A DNA stretch of 64,000 nucleotides from NCBI RefSeq assembly GCF_000306675.2, contig NZ_CP024873.1:1-64000 (forward strand), given 5' to 3'. The notes below the pieces were generated by a model. The model saw only the letters and a list, made by a program, of their open reading frames with translations. It was not told where the DNA came from and ran no database searches. The position numbers were made by a program, and so were the translations under genes. Below, piece by piece: positions 1 through 9,785 of this stretch. Within the stretch, counting starts at the first letter, position 1; the number at the start of each line of letters is the position of its first letter. Source of the stretch: Leptospira mayottensis 200901116 (lineage in GTDB: Bacteria; Spirochaetota; Leptospiria; Leptospirales; Leptospiraceae).

Positions 1-20
1 ATGGTAATGCGTAGGGCGCG

Positions 21-44
21 GGGCTATCTCGTAAGAGGTAGCCC
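21..44. terminator. GC-rich hairpin with GTAA loop
   Basis: The arms GGGCTATCTC and GAGGTAGCCC pair over 10 bp with one G-T wobble around a GTAA (GNRA-type) loop. A T-rich run follows on the + strand. It lies upstream of the preferred start of the NYN gene, so an upstream start for that gene is unlikely. It could be a terminator of whatever lies to the left, or a 5' leader structure. Confidence 0.5.
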
Positions 45-54
45 TTGCTTTATT

Positions 55-687
55 ATGACTCCTAAGCGAACTTTTGTCTACATCGACGGATTTAACTTTT
101 ATTACGGTAAAGTTAAAAGTACAAAATATAAATGGGTAGACTTTGGAAAACTTTGCACTTTTCTTCTTCCTAAAGAAAAAAATAACATTATAAAAATTAA
201 ATATTATACTGCTATGGTTAAACCTAGGCAAAATGATCCTGGACAGTTACGACGCCAACAAGTCTATATTAAAGCATTAAGAACAATCCCAAATTTCGAT
301 ATTTATTTCGGACATTTTCTATCTCATCCAATCAAAATGATGCGTTCCGATGGAAAAGGTTTTGTAGAAGTTATAAAAACGGAAGAGAAAGGATCGGACG
401 TAAACTTAGCCTCACACATGATTTTTGACGGTTGTAAAAATGAATATGATACCGCTGTAATTATTTCAGGAGACTCAGATCTTTTAGAACCGGTTAGAAT
501 TATAAGAAACGATTTAAAAAAGTCTGTTGGTTATTTAAATCCGCAAAATAATCCTAGTAAAGTTCTTTTACAGAACTGTGATTTTATGAAATCCATTCGA
601 TTTAATACAGTTATAAACTCACAGTTCCCGGACACGGTTATAGACAAGGATGGAAACCAAATTACCAAACCACTTGAATGGCATTAA
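55..687 (+). CDS. NYN domain (LabA/DUF88-like) putative ribonuclease
   Basis: This is a 210-aa protein with a NYN/PIN-like fold. The N-terminal YIDGFNFYYG carries the first acidic metal-binding residue. A central GSDVNLASHM segment and ISGDSDLLEPVR supply the other conserved Asp residues typical of this family, which cleaves RNA. I chose the ATG at 55 rather than the in-frame ATGs at 1 and 7, because the upstream codons lie inside a hairpin and encode no NYN sequence. It faces the phage tail operon tail-to-tail. In phages such genes may process RNA or act in defence, but the role here is inference. Confidence 0.8.
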   Translation: MTPKRTFVYIDGFNFYYGKVKSTKYKWVDFGKLCTFLLPKEKNNIIKIKYYTAMVKPRQNDPGQLRRQQVYIKALRTIPNFDIYFGHFLSHPIKMMRSDGKGFVEVIKTEEKGSDVNLASHMIFDGCKNEYDTAVIISGDSDLLEPVRIIRNDLKKSVGYLNPQNNPSKVLLQNCDFMKSIRFNTVINSQFPDTVIDKDGNQITKPLEWH

Positions 688-699
688 TATTTCATATTT

Positions 700-1131
700 C
701 TAATTAAATGCTTCCATCGGTTCCCAGTCCACGAGTTCGAATTCGATTTCTCTTCCGCTCATTTCGTTATTTAAGATACTAAATCCTTCCGTGTTGACTC
801 CACCCGTAAGCATACCCACCCTTTTACCGCTTCTTTTTTCTATGATGAGAATGTCATAGAAATCGTCCGCATGTTCGTCGTTATACGTATCTATTTTGAC
901 TACACCTTCTACGGGAATCGTCAAAATATGAAACTCACCCGATGCGGTTCCTTGCCAATCGAGACTTTTTAAACCCTTCGGTTTTCTTGTTCCTAAAGCC
1001 TGTATCCTTCCTTGGTTGTTATTGATACTGACTCGAATCGATTTCATAAAACCGACTGTAAGACCGTTGATTTTAACGATTGCGTCATTTCCGGTTAAAA
1101 CTTTAGGATTGGGTTTTGAACTTTTAGCCAT
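700..1131 (-). CDS. Phage tail tube protein
   Basis: This 143-aa protein has the size and composition of contractile-tail tube (core) proteins such as T4 gp19 and XkdM. The N-terminus is short and basic, a beta-rich body begins near VLTGNDAIVKINGL, and the C-terminal strand is acidic (REIEFELVDWEPME). It sits 3 bp after the sheath gene, which is the canonical sheath-then-tube order of myoviruses. It would polymerise into the inner tube through which DNA passes. The family assignment rests on order, length and style rather than on a diagnostic motif. Confidence 0.75.
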   Translation of the reverse strand: MAKSSKPNPKVLTGNDAIVKINGLTVGFMKSIRVSINNNQGRIQALGTRKPKGLKSLDWQGTASGEFHILTIPVEGVVKIDTYNDEHADDFYDILIIEKRSGKRVGMLTGGVNTEGFSILNNEMSGREIEFELVDWEPMEAFN

Positions 1132-1134
1132 ATT

Positions 1135-2940
1135 CTAAACCTCACTTCTAGCGCCACGTACGACGTCTAAATTCAGTAGGAAGAACATATAGTTGATCGG
1201 AGTTACAATCTTACCGTCTGGGAATATAAAATAGATAACGTCACCGTCCCGACGTATCTCAAAATTCTCATCAAAGGCGTCTTCACCCGTATATATATTA
1301 CGAGTCAACCAACCGTATTGCCTGATATACACATTACGAATCCTTTGTATTACAGCCGTTCGTATATCCGCATCGGTCAGACTTGTCCCGAGAGCTTCCG
1401 GATCTGTAGGTATTTCCCCCGTAAAGGTTACGTTTAACCATTCTCTTAAATCCTTTACCAAAGCCAAAGCGGTGCATACGGTCGAAGCTTGGTTTCTAAT
1501 CAGGTTTTGGGACTGATAGGTTGTGAGTGCGAACTCTATCTTAAAAGGACCGGCATTCGGTTTTTTTGTGATTACAAGACCTCCCGCGCGTAATACGTTT
1601 TTAATCTGAGTTTTTGTTAAAATTTCGGGGGCATCCACTATATTCAAATCCTTGAATGTAGCAGTTTCCCTTACGTTCGAGGAAGCTTTAATTGCGTTGT
1701 GTAAGACCGCGATCATCCAACCCGGATAAGTTCTTAAATTGATTCGATCTGCTTTGTATCTGATAAGTGGTGAAAACCCGGCCACCATATATTCCGAGTT
1801 TAAAGACTTTATATCTTCTATTCTTTCATCAATCGACTTTTCAAGGTCAAGTCCTGCTCCTCCGAACCTTTCATCCGATCCTTCGGCTGAATTTCCGTTT
1901 GCGAGTTTATCCGCTAAATAAAGTCTTACCGGTTCAAGAGATGTACATACGTTTATATAAAATCCTTTGACTGCTTCCGTATCAAATACAGTATCAATCG
2001 CATCCAGATAACTTTTAGTGGTAGCGGCTCCTGTGACTCCACCCGACAAATACACAAATCCGGAAAGATCAGAAAGTGGTTTTTTATCTTGGGATATGAT
2101 TTCTAAAAGTCCGCTTGAATTAAAAAATGATTCTTGTCTAAAGAGTAAGGACTTTAAAGTTTGAGGTATTGACTTTACGTCTAAGTTTTCCGTTAATTGT
2201 ATATGATCGAGTGTGTTAGTTTTTCGATCGGGTTGGGAAAGTAATACGGCCGTATACCCGACCTGACTGGAAATATAGGATACTAACTCAGAAAGTGTCT
2301 CATAACTTTTTATATCGACTACTAAATCCTTACTTAGGTCCGTCGATGCCGTGCCAGATAATGTCACTCTTAAAGTAATGCCATCAAAACTCAATATAGC
2401 GTTTGAAGCGTTTCCTATGTATTGGATTCTAAGGTCGTTTGCCTCAAGGGTTTGAGAAGTTAAAATGCTTTCGTTGTCGGCGACTTGTAGTATGGTTCCG
2501 TTATTTGAGACCCTAAACCGTAGCTGATTCCCTTTAGGCCCCGGGGTTATCGCTTTTACAGTATTCGTTATTCCTAATGTAGTTGCAAAAACTAAAGCGC
2601 TTGCGGACTTATTTTGTGAAACGTTGAGTGCTTTGATCGTTTGTGGACCGTTTGCAAACCTGGAGTCTTTCGAGGGAGAGAACGCACAAACTACCGCATC
2701 TGCTAAATCCCCCGATCCTAGGATTTGTCTTGCTTCGTCTGGTCCTCCAAACTCCAATACCCTCTTCGTGAGTGGTAGTGATGGATCGTTTGTATAGGGT
2801 CCGTTATCGCTAGGTCCTATGAGTATTAGAGTATTAAAATCGGGTGATATTCCCGCACTTTGTGGTTTGGTACGAAAAGCGCCACGAGAACCGGGCTGGA
2901 TGTATCCACGTCCTAAAAATTCTACTTCACGCGTTCCCAC
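1135..2940 (-). CDS. Phage contractile tail sheath protein
   Basis: This 601-aa protein matches tail sheath proteins. The N-terminus (SRGAFRTKPQSAGISPDFNTLILIG) resembles the handshake strand region of sheath subunits. The C-terminal third, with RTYPGWMIAVLHNAIKAS, a helical LREWLNVTFTGEIPTDP segment and a final strand, resembles the conserved sheath core. Residues of about 150-300 are variable and probably form surface domains. The tube gene follows immediately. This gene shows that the element is a myovirus or a related contractile injection system. Confidence 0.88.
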   Translation of the reverse strand: MGTREVEFLGRGYIQPGSRGAFRTKPQSAGISPDFNTLILIGPSDNGPYTNDPSLPLTKRVLEFGGPDEARQILGSGDLADAVVCAFSPSKDSRFANGPQTIKALNVSQNKSASALVFATTLGITNTVKAITPGPKGNQLRFRVSNNGTILQVADNESILTSQTLEANDLRIQYIGNASNAILSFDGITLRVTLSGTASTDLSKDLVVDIKSYETLSELVSYISSQVGYTAVLLSQPDRKTNTLDHIQLTENLDVKSIPQTLKSLLFRQESFFNSSGLLEIISQDKKPLSDLSGFVYLSGGVTGAATTKSYLDAIDTVFDTEAVKGFYINVCTSLEPVRLYLADKLANGNSAEGSDERFGGAGLDLEKSIDERIEDIKSLNSEYMVAGFSPLIRYKADRINLRTYPGWMIAVLHNAIKASSNVRETATFKDLNIVDAPEILTKTQIKNVLRAGGLVITKKPNAGPFKIEFALTTYQSQNLIRNQASTVCTALALVKDLREWLNVTFTGEIPTDPEALGTSLTDADIRTAVIQRIRNVYIRQYGWLTRNIYTGEDAFDENFEIRRDGDVIYFIFPDGKIVTPINYMFFLLNLDVVRGARSEV

Positions 2941-3136
2941 TTACGGCCTCCCAAACCGCTTCAAAGGAAGCGTTTGAGATTGCCTTTAGTTCTCTTTTAA
3001 AGTAATTCCGAAATCGGGGAGAGATGATTTTTCCTAATTCTTTTTCTTTTCTGGAAAGAAACTCATCCGGAGTTTCTTTTTTATTCGAGTTGTTTTTTGA
3101 TTCCTTCTCCTTACCTTTACTTTGTTCTGTCTCCAT
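2927..3136 (-). CDS. Small charged phage protein, unknown
   Basis: The 69-aa product overlaps the start of the sheath gene by 14 bp. It has a Lys/Glu/Asn-rich disordered N-terminus (residues 1-23) and a helical C-terminus (SFEAVWEAVS). The tight overlap in a late operon supports a real gene. It could be a tail assembly or completion factor, but no family is recognised. Confidence 0.6.
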   Translation of the reverse strand: METEQSKGKEKESKNNSNKKETPDEFLSRKEKELGKIISPRFRNYFKRELKAISNASFEAVWEAVSGNA

Positions 3137-3151
3137 TCTTTATGACCTTTT

Positions 3152-3913
3152 TTAAGAGCTTAAGTTTTTAAACTGACTTCTGCTTTTTGACAAATATAGG
3201 TCGAATTCCTTTGTATCGGGAAAAAGGAATTTAGGTTTTGTCCTAAAGATCGATTTTGTTTGTACGATTTTAACTTTGATTTCAAAACCCCAAAAAGGTT
3301 CGGCAAAATCGTTTGTTGTTAAGTTAGATTCTGTATCTTCGGGTAAAAATACGGTTACACCCGGATGCAGGACAGGTAAGTCGTTTGTCATGAGCAGGGT
3401 TAAAGCTAACGAAGAGTCGTATATAAACTTATTTGAATTTCTTCCGCTTGCACCCGATGAAAATCCGGTGATAATTACATCGGATTCGCAGTTAAACTGA
3501 AACTGTTGAAAGTATTTGTTACGTGAGAATTCGTCTAAAAAGGATTTTGTGGGTAGTCTTCTAGATTCTGGGGTTTGTGAAATTTCGGTAAGGTAGTTTA
3601 TAAACTGTGCTGAGTTTTTGAAGTGGTGTTCGCTCAGTCCTAAAACTTGAGTGTGTCTTTCAGTTGCGCATTCAATTCCGATTTTTGGAAATTTAGTGTT
3701 TGGTCCTTTATTTGATATTCCTTCCTGGAATAATGGATGACCGTGAATTACCGGTACATTTAAATTTCTTTCTTCAAGTCCTGTTAAGGAAATAAAATTC
3801 CTAAAATAGTCTACGACAACGTCTTCCGGGGGTGCGGGGTATGTTATAAAAACGGCTCCTTTATCTTGGCCGCCCTGTCTTCTGACTTCTTCTTCCTTTA
3901 AACTGAAATCCAT
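3152..3913 (-). CDS. Phage structural protein, unknown (neck or tail terminator candidate)
   Basis: This 253-aa protein lies immediately upstream of the 69-aa gene and the sheath gene, where contractile phages usually encode a tail terminator or neck protein. The N-terminus is charged (SLKEEEVRRQGGQDKG). The rest is mixed alpha/beta with no transmembrane segment or signal peptide. No family motif is recognised, so the neck or terminator idea comes from position only. Confidence 0.6.
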   Translation of the reverse strand: MDFSLKEEEVRRQGGQDKGAVFITYPAPPEDVVVDYFRNFISLTGLEERNLNVPVIHGHPLFQEGISNKGPNTKFPKIGIECATERHTQVLGLSEHHFKNSAQFINYLTEISQTPESRRLPTKSFLDEFSRNKYFQQFQFNCESDVIITGFSSGASGRNSNKFIYDSSLALTLLMTNDLPVLHPGVTVFLPEDTESNLTTNDFAEPFWGFEIKVKIVQTKSIFRTKPKFLFPDTKEFDLYLSKSRSQFKNLSS

Positions 3914-4003
3914 TTAAAGGGAAGCTTATTTTATTTTTAAATTATCGGTTTTTAAAATTTGGAATAGAGTAAATCTATGTTTAGATTTTTAGAAGGAAGA
4001 AAG

Positions 4004-4930
<927 letters not shown>

Positions 4931-4971
4931 GGTATTTTAAATAAATGAACATAATCTCTATTTGTAAAGGT

Positions 4972-5712
4972 TCATTTTCTTTTTTTACTGAGTAGTTCTT
5001 TGATTAAATCCTTAGTATCCAAGGCGACCGCTTTTTTTAACTGTTTGGATTTGAGTGCTTTTTTAACGTCCTCTTTCACTCCGCTAAATACCTTTTGCGC
5101 AGGAATGGCCGCTTGAAAAAAATCTCTGCTGCGTTCGTTGACTACTACAAATTTTACAAGAGACCTCTGAACGTTTCCATTTTTGTATCTTTGTTCTCGT
5201 GCAAATACATCTCCTTGTCCTGTCATACCAGGGTCTTGTCTGTACTTGTATTTGTTTCTTGTGACTAGTTGACCATGTGCGTTTTCTTCCTTAAAACTTC
5301 CTGTCTTTATAATGACTGAATTGATCGTATTTTTTTTAAAAGACAGAGGTGTTCCATCCTCGTTTTTTGTGATTGGAACGATTACATAGGGTCCATTTTT
5401 TCCCATACGTGCCCGACTCCCTCCCAGTAAAGATGGCCTCATGTCATACCTAGGTCTCCCCTTTTCAATCACAGCCATATAGTTATATTTTCCCTTGTTT
5501 GGGTGAAAAACTCGGTAACCTCCCGGAATTTCCTGGATTAAAATCCCACCTCCCCCACCCGACTTATTTGACATAGCCATTCTACCCCACCAAGATGGTT
5601 TTGCGGATAATACGTTATGTGTCCATGATTCCTTAGCGGCTAAGGCTATCGTACTCAGTATTTTTTGAGTTCTTGGAAATTTACCTTGTTTGTAAAGAGT
5701 TTCGTAATTCAT
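4972..5712 (-). CDS. Phage head-tail connector / tail completion candidate (HK97 gp10-like)
   Basis: This 246-aa basic protein lies directly downstream of the major capsid gene. It carries AVIEKGRPRYDMRPSLLGG, a segment resembling the conserved EfGt..m..rPf core of gp10-like and virion morphogenesis proteins. Long Lys-rich stretches occur at the C-terminus. The start ATG immediately follows the T-run of a terminator-like hairpin (5710-5737) whose stem includes the only purine-rich ribosome-binding candidate. The function is inferred from position and the weak motif. Confidence 0.6.
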   Translation of the reverse strand: MNYETLYKQGKFPRTQKILSTIALAAKESWTHNVLSAKPSWWGRMAMSNKSGGGGGILIQEIPGGYRVFHPNKGKYNYMAVIEKGRPRYDMRPSLLGGSRARMGKNGPYVIVPITKNEDGTPLSFKKNTINSVIIKTGSFKEENAHGQLVTRNKYKYRQDPGMTGQGDVFAREQRYKNGNVQRSLVKFVVVNERSRDFFQAAIPAQKVFSGVKEDVKKALKSKQLKKAVALDTKDLIKELLSKKRK

Positions 5713-5737
5713 AAAAAAGGGGTATTACCACCCCTTT
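5710..5737 (-). terminator. Hairpin plus T-run after the capsid gene
   Basis: Read on the - strand, AAAGGGGT pairs perfectly with ACCCCTTT across a 6-nt loop and is followed by a T-run that ends at the ATG of the next gene. It starts about 31 bp after the capsid stop codon. It has the form of an intrinsic terminator, and its stem also contains the AAAGGGG ribosome-binding candidate of the downstream gene. Confidence 0.7.
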
Positions 5738-5768
5738 AAAAGAAGGATACTGATCGTGGAATCAATTG

Positions 5769-7220
5769 CTAAAGTCTTACAGGTACGTTTGTAAACACGT
5801 GGAATTTTTCAGGAGCTAACTCTTGTAAGACGCTATACCCTTCTACGATTCCAAGCCTTGTTCGTAAAGCACCACCCGCACCATACGGAAACAGTGTTTT
5901 TGTATAGGGTAGAAGTTCGGACAAAATTAGAGTTCTTGTTTCGTCACTGGAAGATTTTGTGTTAAAGTCCCCCAAAACCATAATCGTGGTTCCTGGAAGA
6001 TCCTCGTTTAGATCTTGTACGATCGTAACCGCTCCCACTAAATTCCTTTCCACCGTTTTCATATATAGAATCAAGCTGGAGCTTGGAGTAGTCTCCCTAA
6101 ATATCACATAACGTGTTTCCAGAATACCTCCTACTCCCGGGGTTATACTTAACTCCGCAGCTCCTCCGTTTGGAATGGATATGTTTTCTACATTGGAAGG
6201 ACCTGAAAAATGTCTTAAATTCCCAGCACAAACCCGGTAGCTATAATCTCCTACATAGGATCCGGTGAATAAAGAATTAGGAACGGAAGGAATTACAGTA
6301 AGGGTAAAACTAGGTGTAGGAGGAGCTTCCTTATCACTCGTCGGCCCTTCTACACGATTTCCGTTTTGATCGTAACGCATAGGAACACCCCATTCATGAC
6401 TATCCATCCAAATATCATCGTCAAATTGTATAAAATTATTTTTGGAATTGGAATCGATCACACCATATACGTTATTCGACAAGGAAACGTTTCCAGGTGA
6501 ATAACTGTTATTTTGAACCACCATTCCGGAACCGCTACGATCAAATGTTTGATCGTATAAGGCTTTGGTAGAAGGGTGCATTTTTGCATAATTCGTAAGT
6601 CCAAAATATCTGGTACGAATTCTAGACGTAATATATTTCATTTGATCGATTGAAGGTAATGAACCCCTACAATCCGTATAAAATTCATTCCCTAAATTTT
6701 TGGCATGGGTTTTAAAACCGTCTTGTTCGTTTCTATTGTGTTTTTTATTCCCGAACCAAAATCGTCGCATTTGGTTTTCCATTGCTCTTTTTAAAGCTGC
6801 ATTTGACTGTATCAGTTCCGGATCTTGTATATTCTGTACAGTATCGACCACCCTGTTAAAAGAAAATCCTTCCGCGCTATAGTTCACCTCGCTATATATT
6901 CGTTCCATCTGTGCGTCTGTGAATGTGGGTTCGTCGGATTGTCCGATATTCGAAGTATGAAACCATCCACCACCATGAGATTTGTACCGGTTATATTCCG
7001 CTATGGTTTGAGTAATTTGTCGTCTTGGTACTTCGTTAAAAAATTTAAAATCCTTATCCGTGGAGGCAAGTGCCACAAAAACCTTATCCAAAGATTGCAT
7101 GGATAATGTGGCACCCGATGAGTTAAAATCTACAAACGGAGAAGCTCCATTCAAAGCCGTGTTTGCCTGAAATCCTTTTTGAATTTCCACTAACTGTTCT
7201 AATGTATAGGGTCCTGTCAT
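5769..7220 (-). CDS. Major capsid protein (HK97-fold candidate) with Ig-like insertion
   Basis: This 483-aa protein follows the protease and scaffold genes and overlaps the scaffold by 4 bp, the usual place for the major capsid protein. The N-terminal half contains SLDKVFVALASTDKDFKFFN and FTDAQMERIYSEVNYSAE, resembling large myovirus capsid proteins. Residues about 300-415 (from TPSFTLTVIPSVPN on) look like an Ig/fibronectin-type insertion, with YSYRVCAGN and TRYVIFRET strands. The C-terminus returns to capsid-like sequence. The terminator-like hairpin right behind it fits a highly expressed structural gene. Confidence 0.75.
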   Translation of the reverse strand: MTGPYTLEQLVEIQKGFQANTALNGASPFVDFNSSGATLSMQSLDKVFVALASTDKDFKFFNEVPRRQITQTIAEYNRYKSHGGGWFHTSNIGQSDEPTFTDAQMERIYSEVNYSAEGFSFNRVVDTVQNIQDPELIQSNAALKRAMENQMRRFWFGNKKHNRNEQDGFKTHAKNLGNEFYTDCRGSLPSIDQMKYITSRIRTRYFGLTNYAKMHPSTKALYDQTFDRSGSGMVVQNNSYSPGNVSLSNNVYGVIDSNSKNNFIQFDDDIWMDSHEWGVPMRYDQNGNRVEGPTSDKEAPPTPSFTLTVIPSVPNSLFTGSYVGDYSYRVCAGNLRHFSGPSNVENISIPNGGAAELSITPGVGGILETRYVIFRETTPSSSLILYMKTVERNLVGAVTIVQDLNEDLPGTTIMVLGDFNTKSSSDETRTLILSELLPYTKTLFPYGAGGALRTRLGIVEGYSVLQELAPEKFHVFTNVPVRL

Positions 7221-7915
7221 ATTTGATTTTCCTTATATTCTTCGTTACAGAATTTTTGAACTCTTTCGGATAGTTTGTGTGTGGATTCAAAAAAAGAAAG
7301 ATCCTCGATCCGGCATTTTCCTTGTTTAATTAGCTCAATGATTCTGTTCGAAATTTTGTCTTTATCTAAGTGGCTTATCACACCGTTTAGATTCGATTTT
7401 TGAATCTGAGTCGTAACAGGATTTTTTGTTTCGTTTTTTTCTTTGGATAAATTTCCGATTTGGGATTTTAAGGTTAAAATTTCCGTTTTTAGATTCGTAT
7501 TCTCTTCTGATTTTTCCAAAAGATAGGAAATCGCTTCGGCAAGCGTTTCTTGACCTGCTTTAAGGATTTCGAATGTGTTTTTAACCTCTTCAAAAAATAG
7601 TTCTGATTTTTGAATTTTTTCTTCTAATTCTTTCTCTTTTTTTTCTTTGGATTTGGTTTCTTCCTCCGAATTCTCAAAATAAGAATTTACGGTATCTCCC
7701 GCAAATACAGTAGCTTCGGCCTCCTCCAAACCTTGAGAAAGTGCCCAAATTTCTATTTTTTCCTTTTCCGGTAAAAGACTCCCCGCTTCTAAAAGTTTTG
7801 TCACCTCACCGTTTAATTTTTCCAGATCCGGTTTTGTATCTTGAATATTCGATTTTGATATATTCGTATTCTCAGATACTTTTTCTTTGAGTCGTAAAAT
7901 TGCGCTTTTAAGCAT
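7217..7915 (-). CDS. Coiled-coil capsid scaffold candidate
   Basis: This 232-aa protein is rich in Lys and Glu with long heptad-type stretches (residues about 85-160). It lies between the prohead protease and the capsid gene and overlaps both neighbours (8 bp and 4 bp). Charge, coiled coil and position match an assembly scaffold that is removed during maturation. No sequence motif proves this. Confidence 0.65.
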   Translation of the reverse strand: MLKSAILRLKEKVSENTNISKSNIQDTKPDLEKLNGEVTKLLEAGSLLPEKEKIEIWALSQGLEEAEATVFAGDTVNSYFENSEEETKSKEKKEKELEEKIQKSELFFEEVKNTFEILKAGQETLAEAISYLLEKSEENTNLKTEILTLKSQIGNLSKEKNETKNPVTTQIQKSNLNGVISHLDKDKISNRIIELIKQGKCRIEDLSFFESTHKLSERVQKFCNEEYKENQI

Positions 7916-8843
7916 ATTTTTCCCCGTTCAGTTTTAAAAACAATAGATCCGATAACGTCTCTAATTCCTCTCCTTCTAAGTGATATTCCTCAGAAAGTAC
8001 GGATTTAAGGACAATCGATCCTAGATTCATTTCCTTATTTTTAAACCGATTTGAGATATCGGAGAAGATGGTTTTTAAAAATCGCTCTTGTAGTGTCGGG
8101 TCTAGTTCTATGATTTTAGTAAAAAACTGAAGTTTTTTTTCCACTCTTTGAATTCTTTCCACTAATTCTTTCTCTTCTTTTAGGATTTGATTTCGGTTTT
8201 TATACCCTTCCTGATTTGAATCCATTTCTTTATCTATGTCTTTTAAAAATACCGCACCTTTTAAAAGTTGTACTGACGTATTCGGGTTATACACTTCTTG
8301 TATGGGTGCAATCGCACATTTTTTAAGTTTGATTTTACGGATTTTATTTCCTTGTTTGTCGATGGGTCTTGCGTATCCGGATACGGATGCACCCCATCCG
8401 TGAAATCCTGCTTGTAGTCCTTTTCTAATTTCTTCGGCGAATTTATTTTCCGGAAATAAATTTCCCAGGATATACAATCCTTCGTCTGAAATTTTTAAAT
8501 TTGCGGGAAAATCGTCCTTGTATCCGATCTGTACGGCTCCCCCTATGATCGATTCTATTTTAGATTTTTGTAATTCGACTAAATGAGACGCGGTCAGTCT
8601 ATTTTGGGATCTGAGTTCTGTGATTTCCTTGTCGATTATATCCGTTAAATGGTTATAATCAAAATAACCCTCGTTTAAGAACTCCTTACGCATCAAAGGG
8701 TCTTGGTATGCGGATTTGAGGATAATTTCGCCTTGTTTGTCTTCTTCTTCCGTGGACGCTTTGACTAAAATTTTAATCGTGCCGCTTCTTTCTTCGGGAC
8801 TTGCTTTTAAGATTTGAAAAGGATGTAAAAATACTGTCTCCAT
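7908..8843 (-). CDS. Prohead maturation protease candidate
   Basis: In this 311-aa protein, residues 1-200 resemble HK97-type (U35/S78) prohead proteases. There is an opening beta strand (GTIKILVKASTEEEDKQGE), a histidine in YFDYNHL (H65), and a nucleophile candidate in GWGASVSGYA (S153 or S155). IAPIQEVYNPN then replaces the usual substrate-strand motif. Residues about 215-311 are helical and charged, like an internal scaffold delta domain. It would cleave the scaffold and capsid N-termini. It overlaps the scaffold gene by 8 bp. Confidence 0.7.
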   Translation of the reverse strand: METVFLHPFQILKASPEERSGTIKILVKASTEEEDKQGEIILKSAYQDPLMRKEFLNEGYFDYNHLTDIIDKEITELRSQNRLTASHLVELQKSKIESIIGGAVQIGYKDDFPANLKISDEGLYILGNLFPENKFAEEIRKGLQAGFHGWGASVSGYARPIDKQGNKIRKIKLKKCAIAPIQEVYNPNTSVQLLKGAVFLKDIDKEMDSNQEGYKNRNQILKEEKELVERIQRVEKKLQFFTKIIELDPTLQERFLKTIFSDISNRFKNKEMNLGSIVLKSVLSEEYHLEGEELETLSDLLFLKLNGEKYA

Positions 8844-8894
8844 AAAGAAGACTTTAAACGGTTTAAAATCGTATCGGAAAAAAAAGACTTACTT

Positions 8895-9155
8895 TTATCT
8901 ATATTCACCCAGTAAAAAACGAAATAATACCTTAAAATAACTACACTGATAAATAATTAAAAAATAACCGGCAGGATGGATTTTTAAACTTTTAATCACT
9001 CTTGCAGTAAAACCCATTAAAAACCAGTTCCCGGAAAGATAATAACCTTTTACGGGTAAACCCATGTAGAACAGGTTATATATTACACCTTCCTCTATTT
9101 TTAATTCAGGGTCCATAATATATTTTAAGACGTCTGGAACTTTTATTTTTTTCAA
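8895..9155 (-). CDS. Small hydrophobic protein, unknown
   Basis: The 86-aa product has hydrophobic stretches (YLSGNWFLMGF and YFLIIYQCSYFKVLFRFLL) that could span or associate with a membrane. It lies in a roughly 500-bp low-complexity stretch between baseplate and head genes. A holin-like role is possible by position and hydrophobicity, but nothing specific supports it. It may not be translated. Confidence 0.35.
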   Translation of the reverse strand: MKKIKVPDVLKYIMDPELKIEEGVIYNLFYMGLPVKGYYLSGNWFLMGFTARVIKSLKIHPAGYFLIIYQCSYFKVLFRFLLGEYR

Positions 9156-9350
9156 AGTTTTGTTTCAATTATGAATCATGTCCCTTTTTTATCGGATGAA
9201 TTTTTAAATCAGATTTATTTTCTATTTGAATGTATGACTTACTTTCAAAAAGCTTGTTATACTCAATTAATTCCATTTTAATTAGTAGGGTTATCGAATA
9301 ACTTCTACTGTAGTTTTTGGATTTTTATAGTCCGAAAACCTTTTTTTGTT

Positions 9351-9749
9351 TTAAAAAGAAGTGATTAAATACGCCTTTAATCTTCCTTTTATAGTATCTT
9401 TTGGATTCCAGTAGACTTTTGCTTGAGTCGCCGTATTTACACGATCATAACATTCCACTAAATATATTCCTTCCATCGAAAAGTCCAAACTGGAAGTATC
9501 TAACCAAATATCAGGTGATATCGTATTTCCGATCGTTAGAATGGGTAATTCGTTAAAAGCTTTATCCACTTTTACGATCAACTTGTTTACAATCGTTCCT
9601 ATCGGTAATATTTCGCCTAGGTTGTAACTTCCGAGTGGGCTTGAAAAATCCAATTCCACCACTTGTGAGATTTTTAGACTTTTTTCCTGACTTTCCGTTA
9701 AAATTTCATCCGACGAAAACGGACCTAAAAAAGCGGGCATACTTGTCAA
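9351..9749 (-). CDS. Phage virion protein, unknown (132 aa)
   Basis: This is a beta-strand-rich protein with no signal peptide. It contains LGPFSSDEIL, an IPIGTIVNKLIVKV-like strand and WLDTSSLDFSMEGIYLVE. The pattern resembles small head decoration or baseplate accessory proteins, but no family is recognised. It lies about 40 bp downstream of the hub gene in the same orientation, so it probably belongs to the same late transcript. Confidence 0.6.
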   Translation of the reverse strand: MTSMPAFLGPFSSDEILTESQEKSLKISQVVELDFSSPLGSYNLGEILPIGTIVNKLIVKVDKAFNELPILTIGNTISPDIWLDTSSLDFSMEGIYLVECYDRVNTATQAKVYWNPKDTIKGRLKAYLITSF

Positions 9750-9785
9750 TATAGCAAAATTGGAATGTATCGGTTTTCTTTTTTA

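Noticed and set aside
9171..9281. 36-codon frame on the + strand
   Set aside because: It is short with no ribosome-binding site and no conserved feature.
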